Part shown: positions 28,006 to 36,629 of the stretch, in pieces
Layout of the letters: every line of letters starts with the position of its first letter
Numbering within the stretch: position 1 is the first letter of the stretch
NCBI GenBank assembly: GCA_947169395.1
Contig: CAMVPJ010000003.1
Span: 3,051 to 67,050 of the forward strand
Source: an uncultured Caryophanales bacterium
Lineage (GTDB): Bacteria > Bacillota_I > Bacilli_A > RF39 > UBA660
DNA: 64,000 nt
Reading direction: 5' to 3'
Position numbers and translations under genes: made by a program
The notes under the pieces: model-generated
Told to the model about the DNA's origin: nothing
What the model saw: only the letters and a program-made list of their open reading frames with translations
Database searches by the model: none

Positions 28006-29556
28006 ATGTATGATATAAATAATGTACTTGAAGTATTTAAGAAATATGTTAATTCTAAAACTGTATTAGAACCTCCAACTAAGGCTGAAATAATAGATAT
28101 ACTATGTACTTATAAAGTAGATAATAAAGGTATTGATAATACTTTACAAGTTGATAAAATAGTTAAATCAGTTATTACTAGTATAAAGAAGTATGAAGCT
28201 TATTTTACTAGTAGAAATAGAGAAGTTAATATTAAATTCTTAAGTGCGATTAATGGTGGTTATCACTTAATTAATGTATATTTTAATGAAGATAGTATTC
28301 CTAGTAATATAGAGGGTATTAATATAATTATTCCTGTTAAAGGAGATAAATTAGTTAAAGTAATACCTTATATATATAAACACTTATTAAGTAATAGGAT
28401 TAGTTTTTCATCAAGAATATCGATGTTTAATCGTAGTGATAATCTAATAGTAACTGTATATAATAAGGAAGATGCATTAAGTCTAATTAATTATAGTAAT
28501 GATAATTTTAGTAATTGCTTAGGGGTTCTTAATCCTTTTATGGCAAAACTAGGTAGTATTGGTGTATCTAAAGAGTTTAATGGTTATAGTTATAATAGAG
28601 GTATTGCTAGATTACTTAATGAATATATAGAAGAGTGTATATTAAAACAAAGAGTAAAAGCTTATGATGCGATTGATTTTCAAAACTTTGTTAATAGTAT
28701 GTATGAATCTGCAGATAATTATATAGATAAGAATATGTATTATATAGCTAGTGTATCGTTGTATTCAATTTTAACTAATGATAATATATTAAAGTATTTA
28801 AAAGCTGATATTGAACTTGTGTTTGATTATGATAATTATTATAGATATGAAGCAGTTAATGTATCAGGAGACTATGAATACTTATATAGTGGTAAGGTAA
28901 TTAATAAAGATACTGATTATATATGTTGGGTAAAACTGCAGGCTCTTAATTGTTTAAATCTTATATATGAAGAAGAGTATAGAGTACCATTTAGTAGAAA
29001 TACTAAGGTTAATAGTAAGTTTACGTGTAAATTATTAGAACAGTTAGATAATATACTTAAGAATAATGGTAATTATAATATAAAAATTAGTTATAAAAGT
29101 AGAGAGATACATAAATTACTTCCATATTTATATGGATATGTTGCTTATAAGTATAAGTCATGCAATATTGATGAGGTAAGAAAACTAATTGATATTATTA
29201 ATAAGACTATGATAATTACTATAGGTTTTAGAGATAATAAGTATTATTATTTACAAGATAATCAGAAGATTATATCTAGTGTACCTATTATTAATATGAG
29301 TGATGGTAGTGTAGTTATTGATATTATAGATGATAGTAGTATGATGAGTAATATTACTATTATTAGGAAAGGTATTAAAGAGAAGTTTTTAAATGTTTAT
29401 ATAAAAGTAGATTATGAATTATTAAAGAATAATAGTAGTTATTCTAGTAGAGTGTATAGATATAAAGTAGGTAGATTATTACTTGATAATAAGAGAAATA
29501 AGGAAGCATTAGAAAAAAGAAAAAGAGACTTTGGTGCACTTTTCTTGGAGTTATAA
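28006..29556 (+). CDS. hypothetical protein, 516 aa
   Basis: I chose ATG 28006 over GTG 27997; no strong SD is seen at either, so translation is probably coupled to the small peptide. The protein looks soluble and is rich in Asn, Tyr and Ile. The stretch RISMFNRSDNLIVTVYNKEDA followed by PFMAKLGSIGVSKEF (about residues 145-195) recalls a pattern seen in HopA1-like proteins, but the match is too weak to assign. The C-terminal end is basic (RNKEALEKRKRDFG). It precedes a lipoprotein gene by 18 bases. Function unknown. Confidence 0.65.
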   Translation: MYDINNVLEVFKKYVNSKTVLEPPTKAEIIDILCTYKVDNKGIDNTLQVDKIVKSVITSIKKYEAYFTSRNREVNIKFLSAINGGYHLINVYFNEDSIPSNIEGINIIIPVKGDKLVKVIPYIYKHLLSNRISFSSRISMFNRSDNLIVTVYNKEDALSLINYSNDNFSNCLGVLNPFMAKLGSIGVSKEFNGYSYNRGIARLLNEYIEECILKQRVKAYDAIDFQNFVNSMYESADNYIDKNMYYIASVSLYSILTNDNILKYLKADIELVFDYDNYYRYEAVNVSGDYEYLYSGKVINKDTDYICWVKLQALNCLNLIYEEEYRVPFSRNTKVNSKFTCKLLEQLDNILKNNGNYNIKISYKSREIHKLLPYLYGYVAYKYKSCNIDEVRKLIDIINKTMIITIGFRDNKYYYLQDNQKIISSVPIINMSDGSVVIDIIDDSSMMSNITIIRKGIKEKFLNVYIKVDYELLKNNSSYSSRVYRYKVGRLLLDNKRNKEALEKRKRDFGALFLEL

Positions 29557-29574
29557 ATAGTGGGAGATGATATT

Positions 29575-29952
29575 TTGAAAAAATATATAATTGTAATAAT
29601 GCTATGTTTAGTATTATGTGGATGTGGTTGTAGTAAAAAGAAAACAACAAGTAAAAAAGTAGAAGAAAGTTATATAGGAAATGAAGATGTTAGTTATACA
29701 TTAAGTATTAGTTGTGGTGATTATTCTAAAGATTCTAAGGTTACTCTTAATAAAGATAAGACTGCAACTTATGAATTATATGAGTGCAATAGCGATACTT
29801 TAGAACTAACTACAGGATCAGGTACATATAAAGTAAGTGGTTCTAATGTTACTATAACAGGAAGTTATTCTGAGACACTAAATTTGAGTGTTAAAGATGA
29901 AAAAACTATTGAGGTTAACTTTGGTAATATTAAGCAAACACTTACAAAATAA
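29575..29952 (+). CDS. small lipoprotein, unknown
   Basis: TTG 29575 follows GGAGATGATATT and starts LKKYIIVIMLCLVLCGCGC, a lipoprotein signal (lipobox LVLC or LCGC, about residues 13-16). The mature part (about 108 aa) after a Lys/Thr linker is a Thr/Ser-rich beta-type domain: YTLSISCGDYSKDSKVTLNKD, GSGTYKVSGSNVTITG. Similar small lipoproteins with such a beta-sandwich occur widely in Firmicutes, with no known role. It probably belongs to the same operon as the gene before. Confidence 0.7.
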   Translation: MKKYIIVIMLCLVLCGCGCSKKKTTSKKVEESYIGNEDVSYTLSISCGDYSKDSKVTLNKDKTATYELYECNSDTLELTTGSGTYKVSGSNVTITGSYSETLNLSVKDEKTIEVNFGNIKQTLTK

Positions 29953-29980
29953 CAATTTTTGCGAAAAAAATAGATTTTTC

Positions 29981-30009
29981 TTGTATTATTAGTCCTTTTT
30001 TGTTATAAT
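29981..30009 (+). promoter_or_regulatory. promoter of rpsU
   Basis: TTGTAT at 29981-29986 and TATAAT at 30004-30009, 17 bases apart, followed by AAAGGAGGG before ATG 30039. Confidence 0.6.
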
Positions 30010-30038
30010 ACTTCTAGTTTGTGAAAGGAGGGATTTTA

Positions 30039-30233
30039 ATGGATAAGGTATTAGTAAGAAATGGTGACGTTGATGGCGCACTACGTAACATGCGTCGTAA
30101 AAATGCCAGAGAAGGCCTCCTTAAAAAAGTTCGTGAGAAAAACGAAGGTTATAAGAAACCAGGAGTTAGAAGAAGAGAAAAGAAAGCTGAAGGAATTAAG
30201 AATACAAGAAAAAGAGAAAGAAATCGTTATTAA
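30039..30233 (+). CDS. rpsU: 30S ribosomal protein S21
   Basis: A 64-residue very basic protein: MDKVLVRNGDVDGALRNMRR, then REGLLKKVREKNEGYKKPGVRRREKK. This is the S21 pattern (beta strand, then basic helices, YxKPxxRR). S21 sits on the 30S platform and helps initiation. I take ATG 30039, after AAAGGAGGGATTTTA, not the GTG at 30021. In many Firmicutes rpsU is followed by yqeY; here yqeY lies 4.6 kb away beyond the accessory patch, suggesting an insertion in between. Confidence 0.88.
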   Translation: MDKVLVRNGDVDGALRNMRRKNAREGLLKKVREKNEGYKKPGVRRREKKAEGIKNTRKRERNRY

Positions 30234-30268
30234 CTTTCTCTTTTAAGTTATTTGGGGGATGATTACTG

Positions 30269-30630
30269 ATGGATGTATTAAAATCAAATGTAAAAGATTT
30301 TCTAATATATATATAAGAATGATAACAATGATGTTAAAGTAAATGTACTATTGATTAATAATGATATTTGGTTAACACAAAACTTAATTGCAGAATTATT
30401 TGGTGTTGCGAGAAGTACTATTACACAGCATATTAATAATATTATTAGAAGTGGAGAGTTAGATGAAAAAAGCAATGTCGAAAAAACCGACGTTGCAAAT
30501 TCAGACAAAACTGTAAAAATATATAATTTGAATGTGATTATTGCAGTAGTTATTAGTTAATTCTAAAAGAGCAACTAATTTTAGAATTTGGGCTACAAAG
30601 GTTTTAAACAAATATAAAAAAGTGAATTAA
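30269..30630 (+). pseudogene. broken RhuM-family gene
   Basis: The pieces match the N-terminal half of RhuM/virulence-type proteins: a start MDVLKSNVKDFLIYI, a frame break in a TA repeat (about 30303-30314), then YKNDNNDVKVNVLLINNDIW with LTQNLIAELFGVARSTITQHI (a helix-turn-helix) and GELDEKS. A second break near 30548-30556 is followed by VNSKRATNFRIWATKVLNKY and a stop at 30628. The normal protein is over 300 residues, so the C-terminus is lost as well. It has at least two frameshifts plus truncation and is clearly dead. Confidence 0.8.
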
Positions 30631-30647
30631 TGAAGATCACTTTTTTA
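30616..30647. terminator. bidirectional terminator between the RhuM remnant and the KilA-N gene
   Basis: AAAAAAGTGA pairs with TCACTTTTTT around an 11-base loop. It can act on both strands. Confidence 0.75.
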
Positions 30648-31529
30648 TTGTAATGTTAACATTTCTCTTTTATTAACTTTGTGTTCAATATACTCAAGAT
30701 TATTAAAGGACTTATTATTCTTTAATAATTCCATTTGTCGTTTTGCCATCCTATTTAACTTTATAAGCCTTTCAGATTGTGCCATTCCTATTTCTATTAA
30801 CTCAGCATTAATATTTTCTAAGTTATTAAGTATTACCAAATGTAATAAATCAGTATAATCTCTAATGTTACCTTTATCAGCAATATCAGGATTATTTGTT
30901 CTCCATTCCTTAGCAGTCATACCAAATAAAGCAACATTTAAAACATCAGCTTCACTTGCATATACAAATTTTTTCTGTTTTTCTGTTAGTGTAGGAACAA
31001 TAAAGTTTTTAATAGCATCAGTATGAACTAGATAATTAGCTTTAGCTAAGACTCTATTTGCATGCCAATCAATTTTATTTTGATATGCCTCATTTTTCTT
31101 TAATCTCTGAAATTCCTGGATAACATATAATTTGAATTCAGGAGAAAGCCAACTTGCAAATTCAAATGCAATATCAGGATGAGCAAATGTTCCACCATCA
31201 TATCTACCGGATTTGGAAATTATACCAATAGCATTTGTTTCTCTAATCCATTTTTGTGGAGACATTTTAAACTTATTACTTCCTGCTTCATTTTTAAACG
31301 TGTCGAATTCGCCCCCTTTAAAATTTTCGTTATTAAGTTGTTCCCATAAGCCCAAGTATGAAATAACATCTTTATTTCTCATCCAATCTCTTATAGGAAG
31401 TCTAGGTTCTTCGCTATCTGCATAACGCGCTAAATCAGTTAATGATATATAATCTTTATTATCGATTCTTAACACATTAATCTTTCTATCATTAACCTTT
31501 ATTTCGGATTTTATCATATCTTTATTCAT
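30645..31529 (-). CDS. KilA-N domain protein
   Basis: The 294-residue protein begins with KSEIKVNDRKINVLRIDNKD and YISLTDLARY (KilA-N start), then RDWMRNKDVISYLGLWEQLN, SPQKWIRETNAIGIISKSGRYDGG and GTFAHPDIAFEFASWLSPEFKLYVIQEFQRLK, the full KilA-N DNA-binding domain (to about residue 150). A C-terminal region of about 140 residues (LTEKQKKFVYASEADVLNVALFG, AKEWRTNNPDIADKGNIRDY) is typical of the bacterial KilA-N proteins common in gut genomes. They derive from phage antirepressors. No phage genes flank it. The start follows AGGACGTGATTT. Confidence 0.85.
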   Translation of the reverse strand: MNKDMIKSEIKVNDRKINVLRIDNKDYISLTDLARYADSEEPRLPIRDWMRNKDVISYLGLWEQLNNENFKGGEFDTFKNEAGSNKFKMSPQKWIRETNAIGIISKSGRYDGGTFAHPDIAFEFASWLSPEFKLYVIQEFQRLKKNEAYQNKIDWHANRVLAKANYLVHTDAIKNFIVPTLTEKQKKFVYASEADVLNVALFGMTAKEWRTNNPDIADKGNIRDYTDLLHLVILNNLENINAELIEIGMAQSERLIKLNRMAKRQMELLKNNKSFNNLEYIEHKVNKREMLTLQ

Positions 31530-31918
31530 AAATCACGTCCTTTCCACAATTTGAATAAAGTTCTTAATTACCTATTGTAGCACACATCTAATCATCTGAA
31601 ACATTAATTTAAGTAATTTATATATTATTATTTGCCATGTCAATGGTGTTATAATAGGTATAATATTGAATATTTAGAATTAATTGGTAAATAAACTAGC
31701 AGTTAGGTCAATTTTTTTGTATAATATATATGAGCTGGTGTATAAATTGTTAGTTATATTTAAGTGTAATTTAGAAAAATATACTGAAAAACTATATGAG
31801 CAACTAAAAATAGCCTGTATAAAGTCCTTTGTATTAATAATGGCTTTATTGAAGATGAAATTGGAATATTTAAAATCAAGTGATAGTTACTAATTTATGA
31901 ATTAAGGTTGTGTTATAA
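31530..31918. other. 389-base stretch without a supported gene
   Basis: The left part holds a likely promoter for the KilA-N gene on the minus strand (TACAAT preceded by TTTCAG 16 bases away). The right part contains an open frame at 31684-31893 without a good SD, whose translation looks non-coding. A second frame near 31840-31890 (NNGFIEDEIGIFK) looks more protein-like, so this may be a decayed gene, but I cannot name it. Confidence 0.4.
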
Positions 31919-32242
31919 ATGAAGATAATAACAGTTTGTGGAAGTTTAAAATTTGTTAAAGAAATGATGGAAATAACTGAAAAGATGGAATTACAAGGTA
32001 ATTGCATGTTAGTTCCTATATATAATCCTTCAAAATCTAGTAAAGATGATTTTACTAAAGAAGAAGCCTTGCTACTTGATAAAATGCATAAAGAGAGAAT
32101 AAAATTATCTGATGCTATTTTAGTTGTAAATGTTAATGATTATATAGGTAGTAGTACAAAAAGTGAGATTGAATTTGCTAAATCGTTAAATAAAGAAATT
32201 ATTTATTATACTGATTTAGTAAATAATAAGAAAGTAAATTGA
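31919..32242 (+). CDS. nucleoside 2-deoxyribosyltransferase-like protein
   Basis: A 107-residue protein with the Rossmann-like fold seen in nucleoside 2-deoxyribosyltransferase and DUF4406 proteins: ITVCGSLKF at the start, then LVPIYNPSK, HKERIKLSDAILVVNVNDYIGSSTKSEIEFAKSLNKEIIYY. The DAILVVN.N..IG..T..EI.FA pattern is the shared core. Catalytic residues are not certain, so nucleoside or nucleotide binding is all I infer. It starts the run of small enzyme genes in the accessory patch. Confidence 0.65.
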   Translation: MKIITVCGSLKFVKEMMEITEKMELQGNCMLVPIYNPSKSSKDDFTKEEALLLDKMHKERIKLSDAILVVNVNDYIGSSTKSEIEFAKSLNKEIIYYTDLVNNKKVN

Positions 32243-32316
32243 TTCATATAAAATATTTGATTTAGAAATTAATATTAATACAATAAATAAAAAGATATAA
32301 TTATAAGGAGAGCAAT

Positions 32317-32859
32317 ATGTTAAGATTAGTAAAACCATTATTAGAACACAAAAATAAATATATAGACATGATAAATGAGTGGCAACAATACGGTGGACCA
32401 TATGTCCCATGTATTATTGAATATGATTGTAATAATTCAATTAATGATTTAAATTTTGATGCAACATTAAAAGTGGTTGAAGATTATAGCAAAGGTAAAA
32501 TCTTCGATTATGATATTGATTATTTTGAAAGTTCAGATTTTTATTTTATATTTGATGATAGTGATTTAATAGGAATGTGTGAGATAAGACATAATTTAAA
32601 ACCACTTGGAAAGAAAACGATTGGACATATTGCTTGTGGAATTAGACCTTTAAAGAGAAAAAAAGGATATGCTTTAAAAACTACTGAATTGATGCTAGAT
32701 AAATTAAAAGAAGATGGAATTGAAGAAGCAATTGTTTGCCATTATTCTGAAAATGAAATTAGTCCTAAGATTATTAATAAGTTAGGTTTTAAATATCAAA
32801 ATAGTATTATTTCAAAAGTAAGTAATAAAGAAATAAAACGTTATATGAAAAAATTATAA
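32317..32859 (+). CDS. GNAT-family N-acetyltransferase
   Basis: 180 residues with the acetyl-CoA-binding pattern GHIACGIRPLKRKKGYALKTTELMLDKLKE (the R-x-x-G-x-A loop, about residues 107-136) and a C-terminal strand with NKLGFKYQNS. The N-terminal part (LRLVKPLLEHKNKYIDMINEW, YGGPYVPCI) fits a subgroup annotated as predicted acetyltransferases. Acceptor unknown. The SD is AAGGAGAGC. Confidence 0.78.
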   Translation: MLRLVKPLLEHKNKYIDMINEWQQYGGPYVPCIIEYDCNNSINDLNFDATLKVVEDYSKGKIFDYDIDYFESSDFYFIFDDSDLIGMCEIRHNLKPLGKKTIGHIACGIRPLKRKKGYALKTTELMLDKLKEDGIEEAIVCHYSENEISPKIINKLGFKYQNSIISKVSNKEIKRYMKKL

Positions 32860-32919
32860 AATAATTAGGCAAATGATTAAATGAATTCTATTTAGCAATT
32901 ATAGAAAGAGTTGATAAAT

Positions 32920-33378
32920 TTGAATATAAGAAAAGTCAATATAAAAGATTATAATAGTGTAATTAATTTATATAAACAGTTATATGATGTTGAGAAAGTT
33001 TTTGATGATAATTTAACAGATGAGTATAAAGTAGATGAAAAACAGGAAAATAAAATTAAGAAAAGAATAAAATCTAGAAAAGAAATATTTTTAGTAGCAG
33101 AAATTGATAATAAAGTAGTTGGTTTGATTGATGGCTACATAATAGAAAGTCTTTATTATAAAGATAAAGTATCATATCTCGATCATATATGTGTAGATGA
33201 AAAATATAGAAATAATGGTATAGGCACTATGTTAATAAATGAATTTAGTAATTTTTCAAAAAAGAAAGGCGCTAAGTTTATAAAACTTAATGCATTTGAA
33301 AATAATGTTCCAGCAATTAATTTTTATAAAAAGAAAGAGTTTAAAATTCATTCTATATATTATGTAAAAAAAATATAA
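32920..33378 (+). CDS. GNAT-family N-acetyltransferase
   Basis: 152 residues from TTG 32920, which follows AGAAAGAG at a good distance. Core pattern: IFLVAEIDNKVVGLIDGYI, YLDHICVDEKYRNNGIGTMLINEF (the acetyl-CoA loop R-x-x-G-I-G) and KLNAFENNVPAINFYKKKEFKI near the end. Substrate unknown. It is not closely similar to the acetyltransferase gene just before it. Confidence 0.8.
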   Translation: MNIRKVNIKDYNSVINLYKQLYDVEKVFDDNLTDEYKVDEKQENKIKKRIKSRKEIFLVAEIDNKVVGLIDGYIIESLYYKDKVSYLDHICVDEKYRNNGIGTMLINEFSNFSKKKGAKFIKLNAFENNVPAINFYKKKEFKIHSIYYVKKI

Positions 33379-33423
33379 TAATGTATTTATTAGGTAGATT
33401 TTAATAAATAGGAGGGTATTCAA

Positions 33424-33498
33424 ATGGAATTAAAAGATTTAGGAGAGTATATACATAAAGATAGTGATTACTTAGAAAGAGAAAACAGAAGAATTTAA
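33424..33498 (+). CDS. possible small peptide, 24 aa
   Basis: ATG 33424 to TAA 33498, after the strong SD TAGGAGGGT. It encodes MELKDLGEYIHKDSDYLERE plus NRRI. It could be a real peptide or the 5' remnant of a lost gene, since a strong SD with so short a frame is unusual. Confidence 0.35.
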   Translation: MELKDLGEYIHKDSDYLERENRRI

Positions 33499-33522
33499 AA
33501 AGTATAGTTATAAGGAGTTATG

Positions 33523-34116
33523 ATGAGGTATAAAACTATTGAAGAACAAAATGCAAAGTTTATTGAGATAATAAAACAAAATAGTGATTTAATGAATATT
33601 TTAAATTATATAGAAGAGTTAAAATTACCAAATTTTTATATTGCGGCTGGATCTGTTTTTCAAACAATATGGAATTACTATGATAATAAGCCACTAAATT
33701 CTGAAATCAAAGATATAGATATCATATATTATGATTCTGATAATTTATCAAAGGATATTGAATTTGATTTAGAAAATAAAATAATTGAACATTTTAAAGG
33801 TATTGGTTTAAACTATGAGTTTGATGTTCATAATGAAGCAAGGATGCATTTATGGAAAAAGGAAAATGAGAACAAAGATATTAATCAATATAAAAATTCA
33901 GAGGATGCAATAGGTAAGTGGATCGCAACGGTACATGCAATTGGAATAACTAAAGAAAATAATAAAATTAAAGTTTATGCTCCTTATGGATTAAGTGATA
34001 TATTTAGTAAAACTATTAGACCAATAAAACATAAGTCTAATTCTAAAGATTTGTATGATAGAAAAGTTAAAAGTTGGTGCGAAAGATTTGATGGTTTAAA
34101 TATAATTGAATGGTAA
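33523..34116 (+). CDS. nucleotidyltransferase-like protein (NTP_transf_6 family)
   Basis: The 197-residue protein has the family pattern: FYIAAGSVFQTIWNYY (residues about 45-60), KDIDIIYYD with the acidic metal-binding pair, FDVHNEARMHLW, SEDAIGKWIATVHAIGI, YAPYGLSDIFSKTIRPI and a final RKVKSWCERF. Members resemble minimal nucleotidyltransferases; no substrate is established. I prefer ATG 33523 to 33520 because of SD spacing from AAGGAG. Confidence 0.78.
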   Translation: MRYKTIEEQNAKFIEIIKQNSDLMNILNYIEELKLPNFYIAAGSVFQTIWNYYDNKPLNSEIKDIDIIYYDSDNLSKDIEFDLENKIIEHFKGIGLNYEFDVHNEARMHLWKKENENKDINQYKNSEDAIGKWIATVHAIGITKENNKIKVYAPYGLSDIFSKTIRPIKHKSNSKDLYDRKVKSWCERFDGLNIIEW

Positions 34117-34134
34117 AAAAAGAAGGTGAGTAAC

Positions 34135-34632
34135 ATGAGTATAGTTAGAAGTAAAATAAAGGATATATTAAATGATAATGAGAGTATCTTAGTTTTTGAT
34201 GTTGACGGTGTTTTAGCACTTCTAGAGTTTGGAGAGTATAATCACTATATTTATGATGATGAAACTTGGGATAAAGAAAATAAAAATGGATATAATTTTT
34301 ATAATGAGAATTTAGTTGTTAAAAAAATGCAGAAGTATTTAGCAAGTAAAGATATGAAAAGAATATATGTAGTAACTACAGTTGGTTCAAATAATGAAGG
34401 AGAATTTAAAAGAGATTTTGTAAATAAGTATTATAATATATTAAATGAAAATGTATACTTTGTAGATAAAAATAGAGATAAAACTAAAGTATTATTTAAA
34501 ATAAAAGATAAGTATCCTAATATAGAAGATAGAAAATTAGTTATGATTGATGATACTGTTGACATATTAAATGATATAATAGAAAAAACGAATTTTTCAA
34601 CAGCTCATATTAGTTCGTTTTTAGATATATAA
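34135..34632 (+). CDS. HAD-like hydrolase
   Basis: 165 residues. The first HAD motif is LVFDVDGVLA (nucleophile and acid/base Asp, about residues 18-27), a possible second motif is VVTTVGS near 78, and the third/fourth is VMIDDTVDIL near 139. The middle part between motifs (YDDETWDKENKNGYNFY) is unlike common subfamilies. Its place right after a nucleotidyltransferase-like gene suggests a joint function, which I cannot specify. Confidence 0.65.
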   Translation: MSIVRSKIKDILNDNESILVFDVDGVLALLEFGEYNHYIYDDETWDKENKNGYNFYNENLVVKKMQKYLASKDMKRIYVVTTVGSNNEGEFKRDFVNKYYNILNENVYFVDKNRDKTKVLFKIKDKYPNIEDRKLVMIDDTVDILNDIIEKTNFSTAHISSFLDI

Positions 34633-34652
34633 TAAATAGGAAAGGTGATATT

Positions 34653-35090
34653 ATGAGAGAAAGAATTTTAAAAGATATTATAGAAGCTATGAAGAGTAAG
34701 GATAAAGAAAGATTATCTACATTAAGAATGCTTAAAGGAGCTATGCAATTAGAGGAGATTAATAAAAAGGGTGAGTTAGATGATACTGAGATTATTAATC
34801 TAATATCTAAGCAAATTAAAACTAGACGTGAATCAATAGTAGAATTTGAAAAAGCAAATAGAATAGATTTAGTAGAAAAGACTGAAAAAGAAATAGAAGT
34901 GTTAAGTACTTATATGCCTGAACAGTTAAGTGAAGAAGAGGTTATTAAATTAATTGATGAGGCATTTAATGAGATTAAACCAACTAGTATGAAGGATATG
35001 AAAAATATTATGGCTTATTTAAATCCAAAGATTAGTGGTAGAGCTGATAAGAGTTTTGTAAGTAAAACAATAAAAGAAAAGTTAAGTTAG
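34653..35090 (+). CDS. yqeY: GatB/YqeY domain protein
   Basis: 145 residues matching YqeY: LKDIIEAMKSKDKERLSTLRMLKGAMQ at the start, IKTRRESIVEFEKANRIDLVEKTEKEIEVLSTYMPEQL in the middle, MAYLNPKISGRADKSFVSKTIKEKL at the end. It resembles the tail domain of GatB, which binds tRNA in the amidotransferase. Function in the cell is unsettled. Start and length are normal. It overlaps no gene but lies 8 bases before trpS. Confidence 0.88.
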   Translation: MRERILKDIIEAMKSKDKERLSTLRMLKGAMQLEEINKKGELDDTEIINLISKQIKTRRESIVEFEKANRIDLVEKTEKEIEVLSTYMPEQLSEEEVIKLIDEAFNEIKPTSMKDMKNIMAYLNPKISGRADKSFVSKTIKEKLS

Positions 35091-35098
35091 AGGTGAAT

Positions 35099-36079
35099 AT
35101 GAAAAGATTATTAACAGGATTACAACCAACTGGTGTCATTACACTAGGTAATTATATTGGAGCCATTAAGCAAATGGTTGAGTATCAAGATGATTATGAT
35201 TCATATTTATTTGTTGCTGATTTGCACTCATTAACTGTATTAAATGATGATAATAATATTAAAAAAAGTACTCGTGATTTAATTGCTTTATACTTAGCAT
35301 GTGGTGTGGATCCAAAGAAAAATACAATATTTATTCAATCAGAAAATGAGTATCATACTAATTTATCATGGATACTTGAGTGTCATACTTATTTTGGTGA
35401 ATTATCACGTATGCATCAATTTAAAGAAAAGAGTAAGAAAAGTACTAATTTCTCAGCAGGATTATTTACTTATCCAGTATTAATGGCTGCAGATATTCTA
35501 CTTTATGATGCAGATTTAGTTCCAGTTGGAATAGATCAAAAACAACACGTAGAAATAGCTCGTGATATTGCGATTAGATTTAATAAAAAGTATGGTGATA
35601 CATTTACTGTACCTGACTGTTTAATTAGTGAGAGTGGAACTAAAATTATGGATTTAGTAACTCCAGATAAGAAGATGAGTAAGTCTGCTGAAAATAAAAA
35701 AGGAGTAATATTCTTACTTGATAGTGAGAAAGATATTAGGAAGAAAATAATGTCTGCTACTACTGATTCTGAAATGGTAGTTAGATATGATAAGGATAAT
35801 AAACCTGGTATATCTAATTTAATTAATATTTATGCTGCTTTAAAAAATATATCTATTAAAGAAGTAGAGGAGTTATTTAAGGATTCTAATTATGGTAGCT
35901 TTAAGAAATGCGTAGCTGATGTTGTAGTTGAAGAATTAAGTAAGATACAGACTAAGTATAATGAAATAATTAATAGTGATATTATAGATAAAATACTAGA
36001 TGAGAATATTGATAAAGTAAAGTCTATTGCGAAAGAAAAATATGAATTAGTTAAAGAAAAGATATCAATAGGGAGATAA
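35099..36079 (+). CDS. trpS: tryptophan--tRNA ligase
   Basis: TrpS charges tRNA-Trp. 326 residues, class I synthetase: TGLQPTGVITLGNYIGAIKQ at the N-terminus (HIGH-like loop as GNYIG), VADLHSLT, YDADLVPVGIDQKQHVEIARDIAIRFN, KIMDLVTPDKKMSKSAENKKGVI with the KMSKS loop. I take ATG 35099 after AGAGGTG. There is no T-box visible upstream; expression probably comes with yqeY. Confidence 0.93.
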   Translation: MKRLLTGLQPTGVITLGNYIGAIKQMVEYQDDYDSYLFVADLHSLTVLNDDNNIKKSTRDLIALYLACGVDPKKNTIFIQSENEYHTNLSWILECHTYFGELSRMHQFKEKSKKSTNFSAGLFTYPVLMAADILLYDADLVPVGIDQKQHVEIARDIAIRFNKKYGDTFTVPDCLISESGTKIMDLVTPDKKMSKSAENKKGVIFLLDSEKDIRKKIMSATTDSEMVVRYDKDNKPGISNLINIYAALKNISIKEVEELFKDSNYGSFKKCVADVVVEELSKIQTKYNEIINSDIIDKILDENIDKVKSIAKEKYELVKEKISIGR

Positions 36080-36080
36080 T

Positions 36081-36110
36081 AAATCTTGCATGTACTTGTG
36101 AGATTTTTTT
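36081..36110 (+). terminator. terminator after trpS
   Basis: AAATCT pairs with AGATTT around a 14-base loop and is followed by T7. Confidence 0.65.
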
Positions 36111-36164
36111 CTAATTTGCTTTAAATATTTATCTAATTGTGATAATATATTAATTGGTGATTCT

Positions 36165-36629
36165 GTGAAGAGAATAGGAATACTTACTTTAGTGTTTATA
36201 TTACTTGATTTTATTATTAAAATTATAGTTAAAACTTTTATGAATTTATATAGTTCAATTACTATAATACCTAAGTTTTTTTCTATTACTTATGTTAGAA
36301 ATACTGGTGCAGCATTTAGTATTATGGAAAATAGTAGAATTCTATTTATTATAATAGGTTTATTATCTATATACTTGATATGGAGATACTTAATAAAAGA
36401 TAAGAAATTAAACAATTTTTATATAACTAGTTATTCAATGCTAATAGGTGGCATTATAGGTAACATGATTGATAGAATAATTTATGGATATGTAATAGAT
36501 TATTTATCATTTAATATATTTGGTTACAGTTTTCCCATTTTTAATTTAGCAGATTCATTTATTGTTGTATCTATCATAATGTTATTGTTATATGAAGTAG
36601 GAGGTAGTCATGCAAGAAATAGTTGTTGA
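36165..36629 (+). CDS. lspA: lipoprotein signal peptidase
   Basis: LspA removes signal peptides of prolipoproteins in the membrane, matching the several lipoproteins in this window. 154 residues, four membrane helices. The catalytic aspartates are in GGIIGNMIDRIIYGYVIDYLSF and FNLADSFIV; VRNTGAAFSI is the third motif. It starts with GTG 36165 after GGTGATT. It overlaps rluD by 20 bases. Confidence 0.92.
   Translation: MKRIGILTLVFILLDFIIKIIVKTFMNLYSSITIIPKFFSITYVRNTGAAFSIMENSRILFIIIGLLSIYLIWRYLIKDKKLNNFYITSYSMLIGGIIGNMIDRIIYGYVIDYLSFNIFGYSFPIFNLADSFIVVSIIMLLLYEVGGSHARNSC

Noticed and set aside
31684..31893. 69-codon open frame before the deoxyribosyltransferase-like gene
   Set aside because: No SD, no recognisable pattern and a composition typical of AT-rich non-coding DNA. 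At most a decayed gene.
36082..36164. Possible T-box or other riboswitch near trpS
   Set aside because: The stretch lies after trpS, holds only a simple terminator and lacks the T-box sequence; the region before trpS is only 8 bases long.
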